DNA of 64,000 nucleotides, from positions 558,001 through 622,000 of the forward strand of contig BLLK01000047.1 in the NCBI GenBank assembly GCA_021927905.1. Reading direction: 5' to 3'. The stretch is from Chaetoceros tenuissimus (Eukaryota > Bacillariophyta > Thalassiosirophyceae > Chaetocerotales > Chaetocerotaceae). Made by a program: the position numbers and the translations under genes. Position 1 is the first letter of the stretch. Every line of letters starts with the position of its first letter. Below, piece by piece: positions 38,239 through 49,105 of this stretch. The notes below the pieces were generated by a model. The model was not told the origin of the DNA and did not search any database. It saw only the letters and a program-made list of their open reading frames with translations.

Positions 38239-38727
38239 TTTGATGAAACAAGTTGGAAAACTTTTTATGGCATCACGTTCCTTCAACTGAGATACCTAGT
38301 TTTAGAGCTTCTCGCCCTTTCTTCCTCAGGAAGAAGAAAAGCCAAAAGATCCGAGCCACCATCAAGAACAAGAAATTCTACAATGTTCTATTTTCACTTC
38401 ATGTGTCTTTTTGAATAAAAGGTGTCAATTTATTGCCGGCATTTCGGTCTCGTCGCTCGGAAGGGCTTCGGAAGACACATCTTTTTCAATCTTCCAGATG
38501 TTTTAGATTTGGAAGGGTTCTCATAATAGGGAAATAGCTAATAATGGGACTAAATTAGAAATTTTTAAAGATGACGAAGCATTCATCCCTTAAATAGCTA
38601 GATGAAGTATCTTTTACCTTCTAGATGGCTATCTAGATGAAGATATCTTTGTTTCTCTCTCTCTTTTGGTCTCCTCTCTCCTCACCATTCTTATTACGTA
38701 CATACTACATTATCACAGTAAACACCA
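38239..38727. other. Intergenic, divergent promoters
   Basis: About 490 bp between nirBD (minus) and the DUF3119 gene (plus). A short related pair of AAATAGCTA(A/G) sequences occurs around 38533-38600. Pyrimidine-rich CTCTCTCT stretches lie at about 38655-38690, close to the DUF3119 start. No gene is seen. Confidence 0.4.
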
Positions 38728-39366
38728 ATGATATATAGAACTGTATTCTCTAGGGCTTTTATCGCAGTAGCTACACTAGCGTTTACTTGCGATGCATTCG
38801 TGGCTCCTGTTACGAGTACCCTTCAACTGAATAACGCACTTATCTCATCATCTACTTCTACATCATTGAACGCTATTGAGCTAGTAGATCCAAGCTACAA
38901 TCTTGCTATTGGAGCATTTGGAGTTGGGCTAGGATGTGGATTTCTTGAAGATTTACGTGATGGTGATGGAGAAAAACTTCTGACCGCAAAACCATTTGGT
39001 GGTCTTGCTCTCATTTTCACTGTGTTTTCTCTCTTCCTTGCGTTTCAGACAACTACCTTGAGATTCGAATTCGACGACGACTCTTTTTCTTTAGTCAAGG
39101 CAAATGGAGATTCACTTGGTGAAAATGTTGTTGTTGGAGGGGAAAATAAATGGGCTTACTCTAGCTTCAAGAATTATGACTTTTTGCCCAGTTCCGGATT
39201 CCCAATTTTGGTTTACTTTAGAGAAGATCAAACACCTGTCGAGAATAGGGAGGAGGTTCCTATTGTTGTCGATGAGTTAGAGGGACAGGTTCATTTCTTT
39301 CCAGCTATTGCAAATGTTGAGCAACTCAAGGCTGGATTTGAGAAGAATGGATGTGTTCACATCTAA
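38728..39366 (+). CDS. DUF3119 family plastid membrane protein
   Basis: Encodes 212 residues from the first ATG. The signal peptide runs into C-D-A-F-V-A-P, a canonical diatom plastid cleavage site. The mature part begins with D-P-S-Y-N-L-A-I-G-A-F and holds two closely spaced hydrophobic segments (about 55-75 and 90-107). A soluble domain follows with L-R-F-E-F-D-D-D-S-F, F-K-N-Y-D-F-L-P, F-P-I-L-V-Y-F-R-E and V-H-F-F-P-A-I. This order matches DUF3119, known in cyanobacteria and plastids of photosynthetic eukaryotes. The function is unknown; thylakoid or envelope location is inferred. Confidence 0.75.
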   Translation: MIYRTVFSRAFIAVATLAFTCDAFVAPVTSTLQLNNALISSSTSTSLNAIELVDPSYNLAIGAFGVGLGCGFLEDLRDGDGEKLLTAKPFGGLALIFTVFSLFLAFQTTTLRFEFDDDSFSLVKANGDSLGENVVVGGENKWAYSSFKNYDFLPSSGFPILVYFREDQTPVENREEVPIVVDELEGQVHFFPAIANVEQLKAGFEKNGCVHI

Positions 39367-39493
39367 ACCGAGCGACATTACAAAAAGTGCTATGTAAAAG
39401 GAGTAAAATAGAACCAGAAAAGGCAAAGAAATCGTTTTCTACATGCAGGCTACAAAGCATTATATTTATTTTCTCGTTGAAGTAATTCTGGGA

Positions 39494-40648
39494 TTAGCTA
39501 TTTAAACCAGATTTCGATGATATTTTATTCCATACACTCGAGAATGCTATAAGCTGAGAAGCCAATCTATTCATGCACAGGGACTTTATCACAATAGTTC
39601 GGGGTTCAGTAGCCTTGGCTATTGAATCCAGTAAACTTAAAGATTCCAATAAACCATTTGCTCCACTAAGTCCGCCTATATCTGCATAGCATACATCATA
39701 ACCCAGAGAATCATTGCGACCATACTTAATCTTTACTTTCAATAACTCCAGGGTCTTCCAGGCGTCTACAACCTCGAAGGGAACATCTGGATACTGCTGC
39801 TTTGCATTTGCAATAATTTTGGGTCCAATGTCGACACCAGCAGCAAAGCCATTCTTTCCAACAGCATCATGCAGCATTTTGGTAGTTCTTCCAAAATGGC
39901 TTCCCACTTCAATTGCTTCGTCACCTTCCTTGACTAGGAATGGTATCGTCCTTCTATATTCATTGACACCTACACATGGAACAACCAATGGGTCACAAGA
40001 TCTTTCAATATCCTTGGAAACAATTGTCGTTCCATCCAACAATCGCTGTGAATGTATGATTCTTCTTGCAAGATTCGACAATGTTTTCGACTTGACAATC
40101 ACTACTCTCGGACAAGCATCCTTCTCCATTTGATTAGCAATAAATTCATTAGCTAAAGTCAGAGCTGACAAATGTAAATCATTCCCAATCATTGTTCCTG
40201 CATCTAAAATCATGACATCAAAATTATCATAGGCATATGATCTCCATTGATCAAAATGCTCCAATTCTTTATAAGTAACCCTGTGTACAAATTCTCCATT
40301 TTCCGAGAGAAACAATGATGTGTCACGATTAGAACTTCTTCCTGTTGTAGCTTCTTTCCGTTTGACATCAATCAACGTTGCTTTTCCATTTGATCCAATG
40401 GTTTGACATAAATGCTGAGTAGTATCTGTCAGTTGCGAACCCAATTCAAGCACTTGGTCACCTTCCTTTATATAAAATGAAATTGCTCTTTGTAATTCTG
40501 TCGGCGAAGAACATGCTATAATTTGTGGTGGTGATGGTAACGATGATTTGGTAGAATGTGATGGAAATGCATGTACTCTTAATTTTTGAGTTGCAACCAT
40601 CAAGAGAAGGTATACTAATAATGAGTATCGAACGCGTGGAATAATCAT
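39494..40648 (-). CDS. Tandem SAM-methyltransferase-like protein
   Basis: Encodes 384 residues from ATG 40648; an upstream GTG-only extension is ignored. The N-terminus (M-I-I-P-R-V-R-Y-S-L-L-V-Y-L-L-L) is a signal peptide or anchor ending near V-H-A-F-P. Two Rossmann methyltransferase-like halves follow. The first (about 45-205) has V-L-E-L-G-S-Q-L-T-D-T at the SAM-binding loop, and the second (about 230-380) has A-I-E-V-G-S-H-F-G-R-T. Both begin with an I/F-P/S-F-x-(I/V)-K-E-G-D block and both end with (I/V)-V-I-(V/K)-K-S, so they are an internal duplication. Neither has the canonical G-x-G-x-G loop, though the second half is closer to a usable site. The substrate is unknown. Confidence 0.6.
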   Translation of the reverse strand: MIIPRVRYSLLVYLLLMVATQKLRVHAFPSHSTKSSLPSPPQIIACSSPTELQRAISFYIKEGDQVLELGSQLTDTTQHLCQTIGSNGKATLIDVKRKEATTGRSSNRDTSLFLSENGEFVHRVTYKELEHFDQWRSYAYDNFDVMILDAGTMIGNDLHLSALTLANEFIANQMEKDACPRVVIVKSKTLSNLARRIIHSQRLLDGTTIVSKDIERSCDPLVVPCVGVNEYRRTIPFLVKEGDEAIEVGSHFGRTTKMLHDAVGKNGFAAGVDIGPKIIANAKQQYPDVPFEVVDAWKTLELLKVKIKYGRNDSLGYDVCYADIGGLSGANGLLESLSLLDSIAKATEPRTIVIKSLCMNRLASQLIAFSSVWNKISSKSGLNS

Positions 40649-41284
40649 GACTTTCTTTTTCCTTGCTTGGTACCTTTGTATGCTCACTGAGGATAGGTAG
40701 ACAAGTTCACATTAAACAGCAAATGTATGCTAGATAGGCATCTATAACATCTCTTGTTACTGCAACAATTACTTGACGGATGATACAATGATGAAATGAT
40801 GAAAAGCTGATGGCTGCGAAGAGGAGGAAAAGGAAAGACGGAAAGACATCGAATTAGCCCAACCTGTCAGGGGAACTAACATTGGTGGAGGTAGAAGAAT
40901 TAGTGAATTGGTACCATACCATACCAATGATTTCCTGAGATTTCCTGTCGTCCTGATCCATAAAAATATGAAAAGAGAAGAATAAATAGTAACTTATAAA
41001 ATTATACAATCTTGATTTTAATGTTCAAACAAAACCAAAGTTATTGTAGTTTAGAAAAAAATGTGAGTAAAAGCTGAGTAAGAACTATGTCTCTTTTCGT
41101 CTGTCCATCGTAGTCATATCTCTGAGCCGCTTTCTAGCCTTGCAACTTCAGGCGTTTGGCGTCTAGTGTTTGTAGACTACTCGCATGAGTAAATAATCAT
41201 CACATCATCCTAATGTATCTGTTGATCTAGTTCTTTCTATCTTACCTGAAGACAGACTCTACATCTATTCTCTTGTTTAAAAAT
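40649..41284. other. Intergenic, divergent promoters
   Basis: About 636 bp between the methyltransferase-like gene and the aminopeptidase gene. A small direct repeat, ATTTCCTG(A/T), occurs at about 40931-40950. No gene is seen. Confidence 0.4.
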
Positions 41285-42579
41285 ATGCTCTTCCAATCTA
41301 CAGCAACGACTCTATTATTATTTACGAATCTGATCTCTGCATCAGCATTCACCCCTCATCATGTGCCACTAAAGGCTTCTCCAGTAACAACCACTTCACT
41401 CTTCAAGAAGAAAGCTTCCGGAAAAAAGAAAACATCATCTGGTGGTAAGGGATTCGGAGCAGCAGTGAAGCAAATAAACAAGGAGGACTCCTTTCCATAT
41501 GCGGGAACTATTAGACCAGGAGTTCAGAGTCCACAAAAGGTTGTCATCGATGAAAGCATCATGAAGCCTGACTATGCCATTGATGGAAGGGTACGTTTAA
41601 AGCACGACTTTAGTTGTTTTTTTTATAACAAATCATGGACTAAATACTCATATTAATTCTTTTGCTATATTACATACAATAGCCTAAAGGAAAATCGGGA
41701 CTATTGCCATGGATCATTGAGGTAAAGACTCCAGAAGAAATTGTGAAAATGAAGGCAAGCGGTAGAGTTGCACGTGAAGTACTTGATATTGCAGGGGCAG
41801 CTATTAAACCAGGTATCACTACAGATGAAATTGATAATATTGTACATGAAGAAACCCTCAAGAGAGGAGCATACCCTTCTCCATTGAATTACCACGGCTT
41901 TCCAAAGAGTTGTTGTACTTCCATCAACGAGGTGATTTGTCACGGAATTCCTGACTCTAGACCTTTAGAGGAGGGTGATATTATTAATCTCGATATTACA
42001 TGCTATCTCAATGGATATCATGGTGATTGCTCGGAAATGTTTGTTGTCGGCGAAGCTGATCCAAAAGCGAAGGAATTACTTCAAACTACTTATGATTGTT
42101 GGGTCAAGGCTATGGAATTTGTAGAGCCTGGAAAGGATTACAAAGATATTGGTGCAATTATTGAAGATCATGTAGTTGAACGGGGATTTACTACCGTGAA
42201 AAATTTTTGTGGGCACGGTATTGGAAGTACTTTCCATACCAATCCGAATATTTTCCACTACAGAAATAACGAGCCGAATGGAAAGATGGCACCTGGACAC
42301 ACTTTTACTATTGAGCCAATGATTTGCGAGGGGTTATCTCAATGCTTGAATTGGCCAGATGATTGGACTGCAACGACTATCGATGGCAAGCGCACTGCAC
42401 AATTTGAACATACTCTTTTAATCACTGCCGAAGGTGTCGAGGCTTTGACTGGAAAGATCGAGACTTCGCCTTTGCAATTTTGGGAGAAGGAAAGTGAGGT
42501 ACATAAGGGATTTTGGTTAGGAACCACCCCTGCAGCTAGAGAAAAAGCAGCAGAATTAACTGCAAAGAAACTTGAATAG
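41285..42579 (+). CDS. MAP1: Methionine aminopeptidase type 1, plastid
   Basis: Two exons, 41285-41590 and 41683-42579, with a 92-bp GT-AG intron; 400 residues. The signal peptide runs into S-A-S-A-F-T-P, a textbook diatom plastid presequence, followed by a Lys/Ser-rich transit region. The pita-bread domain starts near residue 112. All five metal ligands are present: D206, D217 (D-I-T-C-Y and G-D-C-S-E), H280 (G-H-G-I-G), E313 (T-I-E-P-M) and E344 (F-E-H-T). The substrate loop H-G-F-P-K-S-C-C-T-S-I-N-E is intact. It should remove N-terminal Met from proteins made in the plastid. Without the splice the upstream frame ends at 41656 and would lack the enzyme domain. Confidence 0.94.
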
Positions 42580-42843
42580 ATATGAGTAGGTTGATGTTTT
42601 ATAGAAGTATTTTTGACTCTTCTTGAGAAGATGACAAAATACTCGAAAACATTGAATATAAATATTTAAAAGAAATAAAAAGTTTAAATTTCAAACTAAT
42701 CTTTCTATTTTTAATGTTTCTTTCAAAAATTCTCAAAATTTGGCAAACATTAATCTAACTCCTAATATGTACAGTTGTTTGCATTGATCTGACAGTGGTA
42801 AGTATCCATGGTATACATTCTCCAAATACCTCAACTTTGAGTT
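42580..42843. other. Short convergent intergenic region
   Basis: 264 bp between the convergent stops of the aminopeptidase and HSF genes; AT-rich, without a gene. Confidence 0.4.
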
Positions 42844-43954
42844 TTATACAAAAGGATTGAAATTTTGCATATCAGAAGAAGGAATATGGTTCATGTGAGA
42901 TGATTGCATTTGGGGTTGCACATAAGTATTCGGAATCGAGGTAGCCTGTACTGTTAATCCACTTTCACTTGCAAAAAGTTGATTGGACATAGCTTCGAGT
43001 TCAAGAAGCTGAGATTCTAACCTTTCTCGACGACAACGTACTTCCTGAAGGTCTTCTTTACTAGGAGCATCACAAGTGCTAACAGTTGATGGAACAATTT
43101 GAGTCACAGCAATAGATGGCATGGCTGGTATGGTGTTACCTGATCCATACAATCCACCATAGCTCATTATACTTTCAGAAACACGAGTAGGATCGCTCAC
43201 TCTTCTCGGTTGGAAGGAAGTGGACGTAGATCTACTTGCATCCGAGCTTGAAATCGAAGCATCACTTGCATTAGTTATTGCAGCGAAAGAGTTTGAGGCC
43301 AGCTTTGCAATTGCTTCCATCTTCTCCTCATTACATGCCTTATTCCTTTTTTCCTTCACTTCTTTTTGTATCTGTTTATGAGCTTTTAATTGTGGCCCAC
43401 TACAAACTAATCGAGAAGCTGCAGCATAATCGCCTTTTGGAAATAAAGCATGCACAAATGAGACAGTTTTTTGGCAGCCTCCTACAACAGGGAAGAGCAT
43501 ATCCGAGGGTAGTTTGGCTTTTAGAAAACCCCATCTGTATAGCTTGCGTTGAAAACTCTCATACTTTGAAACTTTGAAAAGAGTTGGTAGAACAATAGCT
43601 TCAAAGGCAGGAACATCGAGAATTATAAACGAGTTATCATCACTTTTGTTGTTCCACATGATGATGTGCGAATATTCTCCACATTCTAGGATATACATTA
43701 ACTGATAATGAAGAAAACAAAAAAAAAATTAGCTTCGCGTGTCTGTACAGAGTAAACAATTCTATCCAATATTTCTAATGTCGCATCTCTCGTTGCATTC
43801 AGACTCGGAAACAAAACTAGGTTCTTACCTTCATGGGGAACTTTATTGACCTCTGCTTTCCATTTCGAGTTTTTTTCTGGTTCATGAATCCAGAGAGGAA
43901 AGTAACCATTTTTTCATAGGCATCGTCGGTAGGTAGAGTATTTATCATCATCAT
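42844..43954 (-). CDS. Heat-shock-factor-type transcription factor
   Basis: Two exons on the minus strand, 43954-43829 and 43701-42844, with a 127-bp GT-AG intron; 327 residues. The start is one of three consecutive ATGs (43954, 43951, 43948). The intron splits the HSF DNA-binding domain: exon 1 carries the first helix (T-F-L-S-G-F-M-N), and exon 2 the strands and recognition helix (H-I-I-M-W, F-I-I-L-D-V-P-A-F, V-L-P-T-L-F-K, S-F-Q-R-K-L-Y-R-W-G-F). A basic Lys/Glu region and a predicted coiled coil (about 250-280, R-R-E-R-L-E-S-Q-L-L-E-L-E-A-M) for trimerisation follow. HSFs are the most expanded regulator family in diatoms and are not all heat-related; the target genes are unknown. Confidence 0.9.
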
Positions 43955-45186
43955 ATTTGCTTGTTGAATTAGAATAATTGATAGGTTGGTTTTAAAGTAT
44001 TGTAAAATTGTGAAGTGAGACGATGTGGATGTTCCCCTTTTCGAAGCTTGTAGAAGATTGTACAACCTTCATCTTCCTCCAACGGGTCATTTCACGAGAC
44101 ATTATAGGATGACCCCCTTTACTTCAATCAAATGAGAACTAAATGAGATTACCCGATGGATTCTGATTGGCTGAGACTGCATGTTCCGATGGACTGCTTT
44201 ATCACTTTTCTCACTTTTATAGGTCATTGTAAATGCCTTCCTATTTCTTCATTTTTTACGTTCTCACGGTATGGAGGTTCTCAAGATCTTCCCCATCTTC
44301 TTCCTGCTTCAATCCTCATCATACGTAGGTATGGACGACGTGGATGTTCCGATGTTATTATGTCTCATCGTTATTAACCCTCAATCTTCCTGTGCTTTAT
44401 CAAGGTAATCTGCTAGGTGCAATTTTCTTATATTTTGAAACTTCGAAGGAACTTTGAGAGGCACATGCACATCCTGACCATCCAAACATTTATTCCTCTC
44501 CAAAATTATTCAAAAGTATTTACATACATACTATCTACGAAAGTTTTTCTCTCACGTTATTATTTGATGTCATTTGATGTATTCTATTATCCAGCGTACA
44601 AAATCGGTAGGAAAAACCAGCGATCCACATTTTATACTGATTGCGATATCCGTGATGTATCTACAACATCAATATGGTAGTATCAATAATTCATCGCGTA
44701 ACCACCAACACAGCAATATCGTCATTCCTTCACTCCACATCTAAACTATTACCGAAAAAGAATCGAATACCTCAGCCTCTTCTCTTGTCATTGCATTGTC
44801 TATTTTTTATCTTCATCACCTTTCACCATTATGATAATTTGGGTTCTATCTGCTCACGACCTGAGGAACTGTAAAAAATATTGTGATGTTGGTAAAGCAA
44901 TCGTTTATTTAATAAAGCCCACAAGAGTAGCATAAGTACGTAGATAAAAAAGACGCACGAGAAATTTATCAGAAAATACCATATGGTAGCTAGCTTCCCA
45001 ATCGCTTTTTAAAATAATGTTGAGAACATAAATGTTTCAGAACAAAAATGATATTGGTAGTTTGTATTACGTATATTGCAGGAGTCTAGACTTCATTCGC
45101 TTCAAGAAAAATCCCCAATAAAAAGAAGTTGAAGAATATTTACTTTTAAAATTCATGGTAAAATAGCCTCGTATATAGTGTATTGG
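43955..45186. other. Long intergenic region
   Basis: About 1.2 kb between the HSF start and the uL4m stop. Two weak open frames (44156-44377 and 44674-44874, plus strand) show no family signal or targeting sequence. No repeat or RNA gene is recognised. Confidence 0.4.
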
Positions 45187-46275
45187 TTAAGCATCAGTAT
45201 ATCTAGCTTCTAGTTGCTCTAGAGCGCTCAGACTTAGCACAAGTTTCTCATACTTGAGCATATCATAAACATTAGCTGCACGATAGTTTGCTACCTTTGT
45301 TCTAAAGATATTGGAACATCCAACCTTGAGGTTGATATCACAACCATCCAAACTGGTCACCATTGCCTCTTCATCGCCTTCATCAAAATTGTCTTCTACA
45401 TGGTCTAAGATGAACGCTGATGATCCCTCCTTGCCTCCGATTCCAGCAAGATTTTGAAAGGCATTAGCAATCTCTTTTGTCTTGTATGTTCCGAGGTTGA
45501 AATCATTGACAAGAATCAAGTTCCCTTCTTTTAATTTTTGACTAAGAGCCATTCTCAAACCCATCTTCTTCACCTTTTTGTTCAACTTGGTCTCGTAGTT
45601 TTGAATCTGACCCTTTGGCCCATGGGCCTTTGCACCTCCTCTCCAGTGTGCTGGTCTTTTGTGTCCAGCACGAGCTATTCCTCCTCCTTTTTGGTTGCGC
45701 ACTTTCTTACCACTTCCTGAAACTTCTGAAATAGTCTTTGTCTTTGCTCCGCCATTTCTCTTTCCTCTAGCTTTATTACGTTGATATACAACACATCTGT
45801 GCAAAATATCTGTTCGGATCGGGTCTTGACCAAATACATGAGAATCGAGATGTATACTTCCAGACTCTTCAACAGTTGCAAAATGTATAATTGGCACATG
45901 AAGACGTTCAGGAAGAGGAGTGACGTAGATTGGTTCAGCCTGATTCTGGAGCGAAAAATAGGTTCCTTCGTTGTCATCTTCATCATCATCATATTCGACT
46001 TCTGTTTCAGATCCATCATCGATAGCTGCCTCTTGTTCACTTGTATCGTTAAGAGGTTCAAGACCAGCAAATGGAGATGCAGATGTTCTATCATCAATAA
46101 TGAGATTTGGTGGCATGAATACTGTGTTTTCGTTCGTTGCAGCTTGAGTGCTGAAAGTATTTGATGAAGTCACATTAGTTGAGACAACAGATGAAACTTG
46201 TGAAGCAGCAGCGAGGTTTCCTCTGCTTCTGATTGCTGCATTGATCGCTCGACGAGCGGCTAAAGAACCAAGCAT
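45187..46275 (-). CDS. MRPL4: Mitochondrial ribosomal protein uL4m
   Basis: Encodes 362 residues. The N-terminus is an Ala/Arg/Ser-rich amphipathic mitochondrial presequence (S-L-A-A-R-R-A-I-N-A-A-I-R-S-R). An acidic low-complexity stretch (about 80-110) is followed by the uL4 domain (about 120-355). The rRNA-contacting loop K-K-V-R-N-Q-K-G-G-G-I-A-R-A-G and H-W-R-G-G-A-K-A-H-G-P are clear, as are L-R-M-A-L-S-Q-K-L and V-Y-D-M-L-K-Y. uL4 lines the peptide exit tunnel of the large subunit. The acidic insert is not usual in bacterial uL4. A single exon suffices. Confidence 0.9.
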   Translation of the reverse strand: MLGSLAARRAINAAIRSRGNLAAASQVSSVVSTNVTSSNTFSTQAATNENTVFMPPNLIIDDRTSASPFAGLEPLNDTSEQEAAIDDGSETEVEYDDDEDDNEGTYFSLQNQAEPIYVTPLPERLHVPIIHFATVEESGSIHLDSHVFGQDPIRTDILHRCVVYQRNKARGKRNGGAKTKTISEVSGSGKKVRNQKGGGIARAGHKRPAHWRGGAKAHGPKGQIQNYETKLNKKVKKMGLRMALSQKLKEGNLILVNDFNLGTYKTKEIANAFQNLAGIGGKEGSSAFILDHVEDNFDEGDEEAMVTSLDGCDINLKVGCSNIFRTKVANYRAANVYDMLKYEKLVLSLSALEQLEARYTDA

Positions 46276-46957
46276 ATTGATCGTAAGATTGTAGGTGGAT
46301 GTTGGAGATGAAAAGTTAGTGACTAAGTAGGTATAGGTCGCTGTATCTTTTCTTCTATTTGTAATCTGATGATGATTGTGCTGTGATGAAGAAAGCAGCC
46401 TCTCTGCTTGATAAAAACCACAAAAAATTTGCGGTCATGAAACTGTTAGGAAAAAGAAAGACAAGAGAAGGGAAGGTAAAGAAAAGTGAGATATTTCAAT
46501 TTAAAAATCTTCTCGTCCGTTGTGTCTTGGTGGGAATGTTGACACTTGAGAAGGGTGGAATGTGGAAAGTCGTATTTAATATCAGTAGTACGATGGTAAT
46601 ACCAATACCTACCTAAAACCAAATGTAAAACAAAACTTTACAGTTTTCGAATAATGCAGTCAGCTATGCATTCATTAGGGATGAATTTCTTGAATTAAAC
46701 TACGCAGCCTCTATTGAAGAAGTTTTTGCATGTGACAACTTTGCACATGGTGAAATAGACAAGAATCTATTTTTTTCTTCATCTTCGCATTCCTCTTCAT
46801 TCATTGCCAGATGTCGCAGTTGTATGTGATGATTTATACAGTTCTCAGCATGAGAAGGTGGAGAAGGTGAGAATGTGATTCAAACGATCCTGAATCCAAC
46901 TCCTAGTGTACCTCCTGCTCCTTCTTCCCACAGTTTTTCTTGAAAGAATTTTTGGAA
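46276..46957. other. Intergenic, divergent promoters
   Basis: About 680 bp between uL4m and the next plus-strand gene. A 77-codon open frame (46383-46616) is Lys/Val-rich, without recognisable features. No repeat is seen. Confidence 0.35.
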
Positions 46958-47395
46958 ATGAATTCATATGATATCAATAGCAAACAAATATACTTCTACG
47001 TTGTACAAGATCAACAGGTAGTTGGCAGATATTTCAATGACATATCTGGTGCCATCAATCATATTCAAATATATGGAAATATATCAAGGAGAATGAACAG
47101 AGCTATAATACCCGTCCACAACTGTATCGCTCTCCATCCCCATTCTATTGAAGGTATTTGTGCCCTATTCCAAAGACATCACTCCTATTGGGAGAATGAT
47201 CAAGCACTAGAGATGATGCTGTGCGCGGCAGAACAGGAACATAGGATGATGATGCCTCGGAATCAAGCAGAATATTATGTGAATAGTGATAAAAGGCCAT
47301 TCAAGAGATACATGCATCACTTATTTCGAGCAAATTCGAAAGGATTCCACCAAGAATTCAAAAATTTCTACGGGTGCACATGTTCTTATTATTGA
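46958..47395 (+). CDS. Unrecognised small protein, paralog of 50045-50860
   Basis: Encodes 145 residues from ATG 46958; the frame is open to a TTG 18 bases earlier. I do not recognise the family. It shares an ordered set of motifs with the protein at 50045-50860: Y-F-Y-V-V-Q-D followed by V-V-G-R-Y-F-N-D (about 12-32), I-N-H-I-Q-I-Y-G (about 37-44), R-A-I-I-P-V-H-N (about 53-60), A-L-H-P-H-S-I (about 63-69), and A-A-E-Q-E-H-R-M-M-M (about 95-104). The C-terminus is basic and ends in C-T-C-S-Y-Y. It has no signal peptide or membrane segment. It lies on the far side of the Mo25 gene from its paralog, suggesting a local duplication. Confidence 0.6.
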   Translation: MNSYDINSKQIYFYVVQDQQVVGRYFNDISGAINHIQIYGNISRRMNRAIIPVHNCIALHPHSIEGICALFQRHHSYWENDQALEMMLCAAEQEHRMMMPRNQAEYYVNSDKRPFKRYMHHLFRANSKGFHQEFKNFYGCTCSYY

Positions 47396-47590
47396 AGAAT
47401 AATGTCATCATTCGAAACCCACGCATACATTCTGTGTCTTTTTTTTTGAATTAGAAATATTTTATTATCTTATGTATGGCAAATATGTAATAGTAAGTTT
47501 TAAAGCTCCAGTTTTAAGTTTACTTTTTCCAGTGAAAAAAAATAGTTCTAAATATTTTCTATTTTACGAGATTCTAAAGACATGATTAAG

Positions 47591-49105
47591 CTACTCCATT
47601 TGTTCCAATGTCGAAATCACCAAAGCCTTTTCATCTTTGAATTGATCGTCAGATGCTTCTCTATCCTGATGTAGACTTGTCAAATATTTGACGAGTTTGA
47701 CTTTATTGTCGGCAAGAATTCTAACTATTTCCACAGGTTTATTCGGGTTTGCAACGAAAATTTTGAACACATTGAAGGCTTCGAGAGTTATATGAGCACT
47801 TGAGTCACTTAAAAGCATCATGACTGTTTTGAGATTGTTCCTATTAGATATATATTGCATCATGATGTTGTAATTTGACCTGGTGAGTAAAACTGCAGAT
47901 AATATCTGTAAAGAAACCCTTCTCGTGATGTAATTTGCACTCTGTGCGCTCAATAACTTGATGTTGAAGCGTTGCATAAAAATTGCATCAAAATCCCTTT
48001 CCAGGAACTCCGCAGCAGTCGCTTCCATCATTGCCTCCAAGTCATCAGGATTGTCGACTATTTCGAACTCCTGGCTAGAAGGATTTGCAGCTACAGACGG
48101 TACGGCTATACCACTCCCATCTGGATGCATAATCAATCGCAGTGTCTCAAGAGCATCACTTGACACTTCAAAATTTGGTTGATTCACAAATCGATCTAGA
48201 AAAGGATATACAAAGACAGGAGTGTTTGCCGCTGAAACTAGGTTGGAATATAGCTTAGGATGCCTCAGTGTCGATCGAAGAATTGCACCACAGTGTAATG
48301 CCACATCCACTGGTTTAACTTGAGTAGAAGTATTTGTACTATCTTCTTTCTTGATACTATCTTTATCTTCGCCTGATTCAATATTATCCAATTCATAGGT
48401 TAATATTCGAGGTGGCGAAATCTGCACATAATGTCCTGCAATGATTGATTTCATAATTGGTTGATAGTATTCATCCACGTACTTGACAAAATTGATCATT
48501 GTTTTCGTATAGGACGCCGAAGTAGAATCACTATTGTTCTCTGAAGCGGCCTCACCAATATTGACACATCCGCAAACTAAGAGATAATTAAAAATAGATG
48601 CAACATCTTTACGAGTCTCAAAAGGTAATTCTTGCAATTCATGGAGCAAATTAGGCAGAATCATTTTTCTGGCAGGAGATTGCATCAATGCGTGATGCAG
48701 TGCTGCAGCAACCGTTTTATGTTTGGTTGATCCTATATTCAATAGTGATTGCGGAAAGGATGGTGTCGTCGTTCTTTCATTGTACATGAGCGATTTGATA
48801 CGGGTCAGTCGAGCTGCCATAGTCTCCATTTGAATGTCTTTTTCTGTATTTATTTTGATAAGCCTCTCTCCATCTTCTCCAGCAACAACTGAAACTTTTT
48901 CCAAGTCAGTTTCAATCCCTGCTACTAGTACTTCAACGTCAGAACATGCCTCTATAGTGGCCAAAAGAGCTTCGACTTTGGCTTCTGGATGCTCTTTTCT
49001 AGGAGCTGATGTGCCTCCACCCATAAATGCGTCAATCAGAGCATTTCCAGCAATCAGTTCTTGTATCGTCTGGGGTTTCTGATTCATATTTGCTTCATTT
49101 TCCAT
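47591..49105 (-). CDS. CAB39: Mo25/CAB39 scaffold protein
   Basis: Encodes 504 residues from the ATG at 49105. Helical-repeat Mo25 domain, best conserved at the C-terminus: Y-I-T-R-R-V-S-L-Q-I-L (about 405-415), Y-N-I-M-M-Q-Y-I-S (about 423-431), L-E-A-F-N-V-F-K-I-F-V-A-N-P-N-K-P (about 454-470), and L-H-Q-D-R-E-A-S-D-D-Q-F-K-D-E-K (about 488-503). Mo25 allosterically activates STE20-family kinases and the STRAD-LKB1 complex and acts in polarity and cell division. The protein is about 160 residues longer than the usual 340, because of an N-terminal extension and acidic/Ser-rich loops in the middle. It is placed between two paralogous unknown genes. Confidence 0.9.
   Translation of the reverse strand: MENEANMNQKPQTIQELIAGNALIDAFMGGGTSAPRKEHPEAKVEALLATIEACSDVEVLVAGIETDLEKVSVVAGEDGERLIKINTEKDIQMETMAARLTRIKSLMYNERTTTPSFPQSLLNIGSTKHKTVAAALHHALMQSPARKMILPNLLHELQELPFETRKDVASIFNYLLVCGCVNIGEAASENNSDSTSASYTKTMINFVKYVDEYYQPIMKSIIAGHYVQISPPRILTYELDNIESGEDKDSIKKEDSTNTSTQVKPVDVALHCGAILRSTLRHPKLYSNLVSAANTPVFVYPFLDRFVNQPNFEVSSDALETLRLIMHPDGSGIAVPSVAANPSSQEFEIVDNPDDLEAMMEATAAEFLERDFDAIFMQRFNIKLLSAQSANYITRRVSLQILSAVLLTRSNYNIMMQYISNRNNLKTVMMLLSDSSAHITLEAFNVFKIFVANPNKPVEIVRILADNKVKLVKYLTSLHQDREASDDQFKDEKALVISTLEQME

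Noticed and set aside
36433-38286. Several separate small flavoprotein and iron-sulfur genes
   Set aside because: They are exons of one nirBD gene. Every gap has GT-AG ends with matching phase, and the joined protein follows NirB from end to end.
44674-44874. Small ORF upstream of the HSF gene
   Set aside because: 66 codons with no conserved motif, leader or paralog; consistent with chance in an AT-rich gap.
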